Below, piece after piece: positions 1 through 5,030 of a stretch of 5,030 nucleotides of DNA. Within the stretch, counting starts at the first letter, position 1, and every line of letters starts with the position of its first letter. Made by a program: the position numbers and the translations under genes. Location of the stretch: contig CAMWVM010000142.1 of assembly GCA_947177715.1 (NCBI GenBank), forward strand, positions 1 to 5,030. The letters are read 5' to 3'. The notes below the pieces were generated by a model, which had not been told where the DNA came from, did not search any database, and was given only the letters and a program-made list of their open reading frames with translations. This DNA comes from an uncultured Ruminococcus sp. GTDB lineage: Bacteria > Bacillota > Clostridia > Oscillospirales > Ruminococcaceae.

Positions 1-21
1 GGGGCTAATGCCCAGTCGTTT

Positions 22-53
22 GTTTAATGACGGGGCGATGCCCCTTATTGAAC
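22..53 (-). terminator. Hairpin downstream of the repeat-protein gene, possible terminator
   Basis: GGGGC (32-36) pairs with GCCCC (40-44) around a GAT loop. If C31 is bulged, the stem extends outward so that 22-30 pairs with 45-53, giving about 14 pairs including G-T wobbles. It starts five bases past the TAA stop of the minus-strand gene, which is where a terminator would sit. No clean T-run follows on the minus strand, so factor-independent termination is not assured. A second, shorter GGGGC/GCCC hairpin lies at 1-13, so this could instead be part of an intergenic repeat cut by the window edge. Confidence 0.45.
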
Positions 54-57
54 CTTA

Positions 58-1146
58 TTAAATTGTAATTTCTCTTTTAATACTGCCGCTGCAAGCGTCC
101 AGTGTAAATTCTGCTGAAATAACGTCACCGTCGTCATCATTTATCATTATCGCAGGAGTTATTATATAGTATTTACCCTCAGGGGCTTCCATCTTTTCAC
201 CGTTTACAATTATTGAACGATAAGCAGTTTTTACTTTCCTGTTATATTCATCAGAGTTGGCCACAATCTTGATGTTACCTGAAGTTGCATTTTCTACATC
301 TTCAATGCTTACATCTGCAATAAAACGAATTGCTGAATTATCCGACTTTTGTTGATAATAAATTGTGCCCTGTAATTCAGGATCTAACAATTCATAATCA
401 AAATCATTATTTATAGCGTGTTGATGTGCAACAGAATTAGAATAACATCTTATAAGCACTTTATCGCTATAGTGAGGTTCCAATCCTAAGCGATCCATTT
501 TTGTAACGCTTTTAGGAATTGTTATACTCTTTAAGTTGTCACAACCCCAAAATGCATTAAGTCCAATTTCAGTAATGCCATCAGGAATAACTACACTTGT
601 AAGTTCAGTATTGTAACTAAACGCTTCTTCTGCAATAGCTTTGACTTCATTTGGTATTATTACTTCTCCTGTACAAGATGAGCAAACTAAAATATCGTTT
701 ATAATAACCATAGGATCTTCTGCAAGTTTATTATTAATCCACATTGTATAGTCAAAAGCAGTTGAATGTATATTGGTAACACTACTCGGTATAGTTATAT
801 CTGCAAGATAATAGCACTCAGAAAATGCATTTTCTTTAATAGAAATTACAGTGTCAGGGATAACTACCGAATATATATCACATTGAGCCTCAAATGCTCC
901 AATAGTAACGCTGCCAGTTGTTGTACCAATCACTGTAACTGTATAGCCATTCAAGGTTTCGGGTATTACAACTTCCTCTTCTCTTCCTACATATTTTATA
1001 ATCTCCGCAGTACCATCTTCCAGTACTATATACCAATAACCGCCGCAGGTTTCATATGCTTTAGCTTCAAACGCCACATCAGACATAGCCAAACAGTCAA
1101 ACATCATTGCCAGTGAAAGCAAGCCTGAAAATATTTTTTTCTTCAT
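58..1146 (-). CDS. Secreted BspA-type leucine-rich-repeat protein
   Basis: This is a 362-residue protein, probably exported and acting at or outside the cell surface; its ligand cannot be told. Residues 1-30 form a Sec signal peptide: MKKK, a hydrophobic stretch interrupted by one Asp at 17, and an AKA cleavage site at 28-30. Residues about 58-220 hold LRR_5 (BspA/TpLRR) repeats of the form 'L..I.IP.SV..I...AF..C', for example at 92-114, 115-131, 183-205 and 206-217. The break at about 135-165 (MWINNK, then a short strand pair ending EVIIP) is a usual insertion in this family. The 'CYSNSVAHQHAINNDFDYELL' type cap near 234-254 usually closes the repeats. Residues about 258-362 form a beta-rich C-terminal domain that I cannot name. 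There is no LPXTG, dockerin, transmembrane anchor or lipobox, so it is probably released or held non-covalently. The start is supported by AGAGGTG (1154-1160, minus strand) seven bases before the ATG. The gene is divergent from the aro cluster and functionally separate from it. Confidence 0.85.
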   Translation of the reverse strand: MKKKIFSGLLSLAMMFDCLAMSDVAFEAKAYETCGGYWYIVLEDGTAEIIKYVGREEEVVIPETLNGYTVTVIGTTTGSVTIGAFEAQCDIYSVVIPDTVISIKENAFSECYYLADITIPSSVTNIHSTAFDYTMWINNKLAEDPMVIINDILVCSSCTGEVIIPNEVKAIAEEAFSYNTELTSVVIPDGITEIGLNAFWGCDNLKSITIPKSVTKMDRLGLEPHYSDKVLIRCYSNSVAHQHAINNDFDYELLDPELQGTIYYQQKSDNSAIRFIADVSIEDVENATSGNIKIVANSDEYNRKVKTAYRSIIVNGEKMEAPEGKYYIITPAIMINDDDGDVISAEFTLDACSGSIKREITI

Positions 1147-1184
1147 ATTGTAACACCTCTAAAATTTTATTATCATTCAGAAGT

Positions 1185-1355
1185 TCAAGGTCTGATAACT
1201 TCGATCTTGAACTTATCAACTCCCCAGTTTTGGAATACAAAGCATTCAACATTATCGCCTATCCACATATAATCAACAAAATAATTATACGAGAATGTCA
1301 GAACATTTTCTGTTCCTGCACCCTTAGAGTAAATAGGAGTTTCATGTCTTACCCA
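1185..1355 (-). pseudogene. 3' remnant of an unidentified protein gene
   Basis: On the minus strand 56 codons are open from an in-frame TAA (1356-1358) to a TGA (1185-1187). The translation looks like real protein, rich in aromatic residues and beta-strand patterns: it begins WVRHETPIYSKGAG, passes through FSYNYFVDYMWIGDN, and ends NWGVDKFKIEVIRP. No start codon with a ribosome binding site is present; the only in-frame ATG (1266-1268) would leave 27 residues. It therefore looks like the C-terminal end of a gene whose front part was lost, lying 38 bases upstream of the repeat-protein start. A short out-of-frame ATG (1352-1354) could join it through a one-base frameshift, but it lies immediately beside the -10 box and lacks a binding site. 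I do not recognise the family. It could be chance, since the region is short. Confidence 0.5.
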
Positions 1356-1383
1356 TTATAATAAAGTATACCGGATTTTCCAA
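1355..1383 (-). promoter_or_regulatory. Probable sigma-A promoter for the repeat-protein gene
   Basis: Read on the minus strand, TTGGAA (1378-1383, 4 of 6 matches to TTGACA) stands 17 bases before a perfect TATAAT (1355-1360). Transcription would start near 1348 and give a leader of about 200 bases that contains the gene remnant. A second TATAAT (1284-1289) lies closer to the gene but has no matching -35 at the right distance, so this one is preferred. Confidence 0.55.
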
Positions 1384-1394
1384 TAAAAATCAAC

Positions 1395-1426
1395 CAATAT
1401 TTGTGCAATAAATGTACCAAATATTG
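1395..1426. repeat. 9-bp inverted repeat upstream of the minus-strand promoter
   Basis: CAATATTTG (1395-1403) and its exact reverse complement CAAATATTG (1418-1426) flank 14 bases. It begins 11 bases beyond the -35 box of the minus-strand promoter, a position where a regulator could bind. The arms are AT-rich, so chance is a fair alternative. Confidence 0.4.
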
Positions 1427-1476
1427 TGTGTAAATCTTGTCAAATATGACTAAAAACGTCGTAATCATGCATCTGT

Positions 1477-1528
1477 CCTTTTAAATTTGCATAGGACACA
1501 GATATGACTCAAATAGAAATTTAAAAGG
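1477..1528. repeat. Perfect 12-bp inverted repeat upstream of the aro-cluster promoter
   Basis: CCTTTTAAATTT (1477-1488) is the exact reverse complement of AAATTTAAAAGG (1517-1528), with 28 bases between. The right arm ends eight bases before the -35 box of the plus-strand promoter, so it would not be in that transcript and is more likely a DNA-level operator than an RNA hairpin. The left arm could also pair partly with AGGACA (1493-1498) through TGTCCT (1474-1479). An ATATGACT direct repeat (1444-1451 and 1502-1509) surrounds the left arm. No regulator is identified. Confidence 0.45.
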
Positions 1529-1536
1529 CGTTTTCC

Positions 1537-1565
1537 TTTACAATTAAATAAAGTTGTGATATAAT
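1537..1565 (+). promoter_or_regulatory. Strong sigma-A promoter of the aro cluster
   Basis: TTTACA (1537-1542, 5 of 6 matches) is followed after 17 bases by a perfect TATAAT (1560-1565). TG at 1557-1558 makes an extended -10. Transcription should start near 1572, giving a leader of about 68 bases to the ATG at 1640. No terminator is visible between the genes downstream, so it probably drives the whole plus-strand cluster. Confidence 0.8.
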
Positions 1566-1626
1566 ATATGCAATTTAAATCAATAAAGCGAAAATGTATT
1601 TTAGAAGATTTAACTAAACTTTTACC

Positions 1627-1630
1627 GAGG
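1627..1630 (+). promoter_or_regulatory. Ribosome binding site that sets the start of the LURP-one gene
   Basis: GAGG lies nine bases before the ATG at 1640. The frame is also open from an ATG at 1568, but that codon lies upstream of the predicted transcription start, just after the -10 box, and has no binding site. The start at 1640 is therefore chosen. Confidence 0.7.
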
Positions 1631-1639
1631 ATTGATACT

Positions 1640-2107
1640 ATGCGTCTTTTATTTAAACAGAGAATGTTTTCGTGGTTCGACAGCTACGATATTTATGATG
1701 AAAACGGAAACGTTGTTTTTACAGTAAAAGGACAGCTTGCGTGGGGGCATTGCTTTAAAATTTACGATAAATATGAAAATGAAATCGGAATGCTTAAAGA
1801 AAAAGTGCTGAGCTTTCTGCCGGTTTTTGAAATCTACATAAACGGAGTTTTAGTTGGCAGCATAAAAAAGGAATTTACATTTTTCAAACCGAAGTTTTCA
1901 CTTAACTTCAATAATTGGACTGTGGACGGAAATCTTTTTGAATGGGATTACACCGTTTATGACGGAAATCGTGAGATCATGACCGTATCAAAAGAACTTA
2001 TGCATTGGACCGACACCTATGTTATTGATGTGTATAACGATGAGAATACCCTTTCAGGATTGCTTATTGCCCTCGCCATAGACGCAGAAAAATGTTCAAG
2101 AAATTAG
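1640..2107 (+). CDS. LURP-one-related (YxjI/Tubby-like) protein
   Basis: This is a 155-residue cytoplasmic protein of the LURP-one-related family (YxjI type, Tubby C-terminal-like fold). These proteins are small single-domain beta-barrels, and their biochemical role in bacteria is not settled. Recognition rests on the order of strands: MRLLFKQRMFSWFDSYD, a 'V.G......H...IYD..G.EIG..KEK' segment, 'F.IYINGVLVGSIKKEFTF', then WTVDGNLFEWDYTVYDG, and the closing WTDTYVIDV followed by LAIDAEKCSRN. The length fits the family once the ATG at 1640 is used; the upstream 24 codons give a basic stretch unlike the family and fall over the promoter. No signal peptide or membrane segment is seen. It is the first gene after the promoter, 15 bases before aroB. 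The link with aromatic biosynthesis is only positional, and co-transcription is inferred. Confidence 0.8.
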   Translation: MRLLFKQRMFSWFDSYDIYDENGNVVFTVKGQLAWGHCFKIYDKYENEIGMLKEKVLSFLPVFEIYINGVLVGSIKKEFTFFKPKFSLNFNNWTVDGNLFEWDYTVYDGNREIMTVSKELMHWTDTYVIDVYNDENTLSGLLIALAIDAEKCSRN

Positions 2108-2122
2108 GAAAGGCTGATAATT

Positions 2123-3232
2123 ATGAATTTCTATTGTGAATTAAAAAAAGTCGTGGACGATTCCTATGATATCGAAATCGGACATGACTTGTATGATACA
2201 TTAATTGCAGATTTGAATAACGGTCTGTGCGGAAAAGTTAAAAAGTTTGCCGTCGTAACCGATTCAATAGTGGTCGATTTGTACGGCGCTAAAATATGCG
2301 AAATGATAAAATCCATAAGATTTACCGCCGATTTGTTCGTTATCCCCGCAGGGGAAAAATCCAAAACCAGACAAATGAAAGAGTTTGTAGAGGATTCTAT
2401 GCTTGAAAAAGGCTATCGCCGTGACTGTGCAATAATTGCAGTTGGCGGAGGTGTAGTCACCGACCTCGCAGGCTTTGTTGCAGGTACTTTCGGCAGAGGC
2501 GTACCTTTTGTCAATTATGCTACAACCCTGCTTTCAGCGGCAGATGCATCTGTGGGCGGAAAAACTGCGGTAGATACCCCACTCGCCACAAACCTTATCG
2601 GTATGTTTAATCAGCCGAAAAAGGTTTATATTGATATAGATACATGGAAAACCCTGCCCCAAAGACAGCTTTCAAGCGGTCTGTCTGAAACCATAAAGCA
2701 TGCCTGCTTGGGAGATAAAGAGCTCTTTGAATATCTGGAGAAAAACATTGAAAAAATCCTTGAAAACGACCACGACGCCTGCGAGTATATCTCCGAACAT
2801 AACTGTGCCGTTAAGTATAAAGTAGTGATGCAGGATGAAAGAGAATCAGGACTGCGTGAAATATTGAATCTTGGTCACACCGTGGGACGTGCAATCGAAA
2901 CTGTGTCGGATTATAGCCTGCTCCACGGCGAAGCTCTTGCAATAGGTATGACCGCTCAAGTAAAGCTGGGGGAAAAACTTGGTTTTATAACAAGCGAAAA
3001 TGCCCAGCGTGTTATTGATTTATATAAGCGTGCAAAATTGCCCACCGAAATACCGGATTATATAGACAAAACAGCCCTCGTCAAAAAGCTGTATACTGAT
3101 AAAAAGGTCCGTGACGGAAAACTTAGATTTGTTTTCCAGAAAGAAATCGGAAACGTAATGCAGTTTGATGATAATAACTTTGCAAAAGAAATCGCAGAGA
3201 ACGAAATTGCAGAGATTATTGAGGAAATGTAA
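2123..3232 (+). CDS. aroB: 3-dehydroquinate synthase
   Basis: A 369-residue cytoplasmic enzyme that converts DAHP to 3-dehydroquinate with NAD and a divalent metal, the second step of the shikimate pathway. GEKSKT (77-82) and the GGGVVTDLAGFVAGTFGRG segment (108-126) form the NAD-binding part; ATTLLSAADASVGGKTAVD (133-151) and LIGMFNQP (158-165) follow. By family alignment the metal ligands are Glu189 (in SGLSETIKHA), His252 (NLGHT) and His268 (LLHGEALAIGM), all present. Lys192 and Lys147 are also in place. The odd point is the motif GHTVGRA, where many homologues have a second histidine (GHTxGHA); here it is Arg256. Length is normal. AAGG at 2110-2113 precedes the ATG by nine bases. The stop codon overlaps the next ATG (TAATG), so expression of the next gene is probably translationally coupled. 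Confidence 0.95.
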   Translation: MNFYCELKKVVDDSYDIEIGHDLYDTLIADLNNGLCGKVKKFAVVTDSIVVDLYGAKICEMIKSIRFTADLFVIPAGEKSKTRQMKEFVEDSMLEKGYRRDCAIIAVGGGVVTDLAGFVAGTFGRGVPFVNYATTLLSAADASVGGKTAVDTPLATNLIGMFNQPKKVYIDIDTWKTLPQRQLSSGLSETIKHACLGDKELFEYLEKNIEKILENDHDACEYISEHNCAVKYKVVMQDERESGLREILNLGHTVGRAIETVSDYSLLHGEALAIGMTAQVKLGEKLGFITSENAQRVIDLYKRAKLPTEIPDYIDKTALVKKLYTDKKVRDGKLRFVFQKEIGNVMQFDDNNFAKEIAENEIAEIIEEM

Positions 3233-3864
3233 TGGAAAATATACTTAATTTAGATAACCATGATGAAAGAATAAAATATTATGAAATAGTTCTATATAAC
3301 GATGAAAACAAACCGTTTAAAGAGTTTCCTCTTCCAGACGGCTATAAATTTGTATTTTATCAGGACGGCGACAGAGATAAATGGATTGAGATTGAAAAGT
3401 CTGCAAAGGAATTCAAAACCTATGAAGACGGATTAAAATCATGGAATAAATACTACGACGGAAAGGAAAACGAGCTTTATAACCGTATGTTTTTTGTTGA
3501 AACAAAAGACGGCGAAAAGGTGGCAACCGCTACTGCTTATTATGAACCGAAAGATACTTCGGGAGCAGGCTGGCTCCATTGGGTCGCAGTAAAGCGTGAT
3601 CATCAAGGCAAGGGTCTTGCCCGTCCACTGATCTCCCATACACTTAATCAGCTTAGAAAATTGGGATATACAACTATAAAAATTCCAACCCAAACAACAA
3701 CATGGGTTGCTGCAAAATTATATCTTGATTTCGGATTTAAACCTATTCCGAAAAATGCAGTAAACAGCTATGACGGATACAGGATTCTGAAAACACTGAC
3801 AAATCATCCGACATTAAAAGATTTTCCGTCTGCTGAGCCTGAAAAGATATTAAATCATAAATAA
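3232..3864 (+). CDS. GNAT-family N-acetyltransferase
   Basis: A 210-residue cytoplasmic protein with a GNAT fold, expected to move an acetyl group from acetyl-CoA to an unknown amine. The acetyl-CoA pyrophosphate-binding loop is clear at 122-130, RDHQGKGLA (R/Q-x-x-G-x-G/A motif A), after the strand LHWVAV (115-120). A later strand and helix with IKIPTQTTTWVAAKLYLDFGFKPI (149-172) is the usual C-terminal GNAT element with Tyr/Leu near the active site. Residues 1-35 and 190-210 are extensions outside the core; no membrane segment is seen. It starts on the last base of the aroB stop codon, with GAGG at 3221-3224 seven bases before the ATG, which argues for coupled expression with aroB. Substrate cannot be told from sequence; a shikimate-pathway role is only suggested by position. 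Confidence 0.88.
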   Translation: MENILNLDNHDERIKYYEIVLYNDENKPFKEFPLPDGYKFVFYQDGDRDKWIEIEKSAKEFKTYEDGLKSWNKYYDGKENELYNRMFFVETKDGEKVATATAYYEPKDTSGAGWLHWVAVKRDHQGKGLARPLISHTLNQLRKLGYTTIKIPTQTTTWVAAKLYLDFGFKPIPKNAVNSYDGYRILKTLTNHPTLKDFPSAEPEKILNHK

Positions 3865-3886
3865 AATGATTGAAGGAGTGTAAATT

Positions 3887-4534
3887 GTGAATGATGCATA
3901 CAAAATAATCAATATCGAAAACTGGGAAAGAAAATTACATTGCTCCATTTTTCAAAACTCAATACAGCCCAATTATTGTATAACCGTGGATATTGATGTC
4001 ACAAATTTTTATAACTATATAAAACATAATAGCTATTCATTTACATTGGCTTTTATATATGCCGTTTCAAAATGTGCAAATGAAATTAAAAATTTCCGCT
4101 ATCGCTTTTTAGATGGAAATGTAGTGCTTTATGATAAATGCAATACAGAATTTACATATCTGAAAAACAACGATGAACTGTTTTATTACGTTTGTGCACC
4201 ATATAAAAATACTTTAAATGAGTACGTTAATTCCGCAGAAGCGATTATTTCAGAACAGAAAACCTATTGTGCCGCACTTCCTGCAAATGATGCCTTTCAG
4301 TTTTCTCCTATGCCATGGTTTTCATATACATCTGTTTCACACACCATTTCAGGTGATAATACTAAAGCAAACCCAATGTTTGATTGGGGGAAATTCTATG
4401 AAAAAGAAGGAAGAAAATATATGCCTTTTTCCGTACAGGTCCATCACTCGTTTGCTGACGGAATACATGTTGCAAACCTTGTTGAAAAGTTGCAGGATTA
4501 TTTAAATAACATAGGCACTTCCAAGAAAGGATAA
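3887..4534 (+). CDS. Chloramphenicol-acetyltransferase-like protein
   Basis: A 215-residue cytoplasmic protein of the CAT (type A) family, whose trimeric members O-acetylate chloramphenicol with acetyl-CoA. The N-terminal IENWERKLH (10-18) matches the CAT start, with Arg15 at the place of CAT-III Arg18. PWFSYTS (143-149) places Ser149 at the catalytic-site Ser148, and VQVHHSFADGIHVANL (183-198) holds the general-base His187 and Asp191. All the main active-site residues are therefore kept, but the usual HHAVCDG reads HHSFADG. Length is normal. The GTG start at 3887 is set by AAGGAG (3873-3878) eight bases upstream; nearby ATGs are out of frame. The gene is markedly AT-rich (85 of 300 bases G+C in 3961-4260) against its neighbours, which suggests separate acquisition. 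Whether it gives chloramphenicol resistance or acetylates another hydroxyl compound is open; many gut Clostridia relatives are of unknown function. Confidence 0.85.
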   Translation: MNDAYKIINIENWERKLHCSIFQNSIQPNYCITVDIDVTNFYNYIKHNSYSFTLAFIYAVSKCANEIKNFRYRFLDGNVVLYDKCNTEFTYLKNNDELFYYVCAPYKNTLNEYVNSAEAIISEQKTYCAALPANDAFQFSPMPWFSYTSVSHTISGDNTKANPMFDWGKFYEKEGRKYMPFSVQVHHSFADGIHVANLVEKLQDYLNNIGTSKKG

Positions 4535-4539
4535 TTAAA

Positions 4540-4979
4540 ATGGACATAAAAATAACCCCGTCAAAACTGTCAGGCACAGTGAAAATCCCCCCGTCAAAAA
4601 GCGTCGCCCATAGGCTTATAATAGCCTCCGCTCTTGCAAAGGGTACGTCGAAAATATCAAATATATATCCCTCAAAGGATATAATTGCAACCATAGAAGC
4701 CATGAAAGCACTGGGGGCTGAAATTTCCCTTGACGGAAGTATCGCAACCGTCAAAGGAATCGAAAACCCGCCAAAGAAAGCAACTATAGATTGCAACGAA
4801 TCAGGCTCAACTATGCGTTTTCTTATTCCCGTGGCATGTGCACTGGGCGTGGAGTGCACTTTTGTCGGCAAAGGCAAGCTCCCCCAGCGTCCCATTACCC
4901 CCTATCTTGAGGAGTTCCCTAAACATGGTATTGAATTTGACTTCAGCGATGCACCGCAGGAATGTATTCTCCCCTGTAC
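4540..4979 (+). CDS. aroA: EPSP synthase, N-terminal part, cut by contig end
   Basis: The first 146 codons of 3-phosphoshikimate 1-carboxyvinyltransferase, which joins phosphoenolpyruvate to shikimate-3-phosphate; a full enzyme has about 420-430 residues. IPPSKSVAHR (16-25) carries the substrate-binding Lys20, Ser21 and Arg25. NESGSTMRF (86-94) is the PEP/glyphosate loop, equal to E. coli NAGTAMRP, with Arg93 at Arg100. LPQRPITP (114-121) puts Arg117 at Arg124. The frame stays open to 4989 but from 4980 the DNA is sequencing adapter, so the residues after Cys146 and the apparent stop are false. AAAGGA (4526-4531) overlaps the previous stop and precedes the ATG by eight bases. The gene is the last visible member of the aro cluster and is presumably intact in the organism. 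Confidence 0.93.
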
Positions 4980-5030
4980 CTGTATATAATACACATCTGA
5001 CGCTGCCGACGACTAGTAGAGTGAAGATCA
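4980..5030. other. Sequencing adapter (Nextera read-through), not genomic
   Basis: 4980-4998 matches the Tn5 mosaic end CTGTCTCTTATACACATCT with three changes (4984, 4986, 4988). 4999-5012, GACGCTGCCGACGA, matches the Nextera adapter exactly. 5013-5020 (CTAGTAGA) sits where the 8-base i5 index belongs, one base from the reverse complement of index S513 as I recall it. 5021-5030 matches the start of the P5 segment (GTGTAGATCT) with two changes. Every difference is a change to A, as expected if uncalled bases were written as A. The stretch should be trimmed. Confidence 0.95.

Noticed and set aside
766..1116. Plus-strand frame of 116 codons inside the repeat-protein gene
   Set aside because: Its translation, rich in Asn, Ile, Cys and Tyr with no domain, is a shadow of the repetitive LRR codons.
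1147..1348. The roughly 200-base leader of the repeat-protein gene as a riboswitch
   Set aside because: No known riboswitch core or terminator-antiterminator pair was recognised, and a protein-coding remnant explains most of it.
1107..1361. Plus-strand frame of 84 codons over the repeat-protein start and leader
   Set aside because: It has no ribosome binding site and runs antisense to the repeat-protein signal peptide and to the more protein-like minus-strand remnant.
3865..3886. Gap before the CAT-like gene as an insertion boundary or attachment site
   Set aside because: It holds only the ribosome binding site; no inverted ends, direct duplication or integrase is present.
4362..4895. Open frame of 177 codons on the minus strand across the CAT-like gene and aroA
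   Set aside because: It lies opposite two well-identified genes, has no recognisable domain, and its translation is explained by the complementary codons of those genes.
4978..4989. Stop of aroA near 4989 as a natural truncation or short aroA gene
   Set aside because: The bases from 4980 are adapter, so the stop is an artefact.

Overview
The window looks like the end of a metagenomic contig from a low-to-mid GC anaerobic Clostridia, probably a gut Ruminococcaceae/Oscillospirales relative. This is inferred from three things: a BspA-type leucine-rich-repeat secreted protein, a LURP-one (YxjI-type) protein of the kind common in these bacteria, and an EPSP synthase with the ESGSTxRF active-site variant of Firmicutes type. 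No mobile element, CRISPR array, tRNA or rRNA is visible.

Layout: the minus strand (58-1146) carries a secreted leucine-rich-repeat protein, with a strong hairpin just past its stop codon. Positions 1147-1639 are a divergent intergenic region. It holds a minus-strand gene remnant (1185-1355), a minus-strand promoter (1355-1383), two inverted repeats (1395-1426 and 1477-1528) and a near-consensus plus-strand promoter with an extended -10 (1537-1565). From about 1572 rightwards five genes run on the plus strand with gaps of 22 bases or less and no visible internal terminator: a LURP-one/Tubby-like protein, aroB (3-dehydroquinate synthase), a GNAT acetyltransferase overlapping aroB by one base, a chloramphenicol-acetyltransferase-like protein, and the 5' part of aroA (EPSP synthase).

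The plus-strand cluster reads as a shikimate (aromatic amino acid) operon. aroB makes 3-dehydroquinate and aroA makes EPSP later in the same pathway, while two unrelated acetyltransferase-type genes lie between them. The chloramphenicol-acetyltransferase-like gene is clearly AT-richer (about 28% GC in a hand-counted 300 bases) than aroB (about 47% of 180 bases) and aroA (about 44% of 180 bases), so it may have been inserted into an older operon.

The last 51 bases (4980-5030) are not genomic. They match the Nextera transposase end and adapter, followed by an index-like 8-mer and the start of the P5 sequence, with six substitutions that are all to A. The biological sequence, and aroA with it, therefore stops at about 4979. 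I see no convincing wholly new system. The points most worth following up are the two acetyltransferase genes inside the aro operon, the AroB motif variant, the gene remnant in the leader of the repeat protein, and the adapter contamination.
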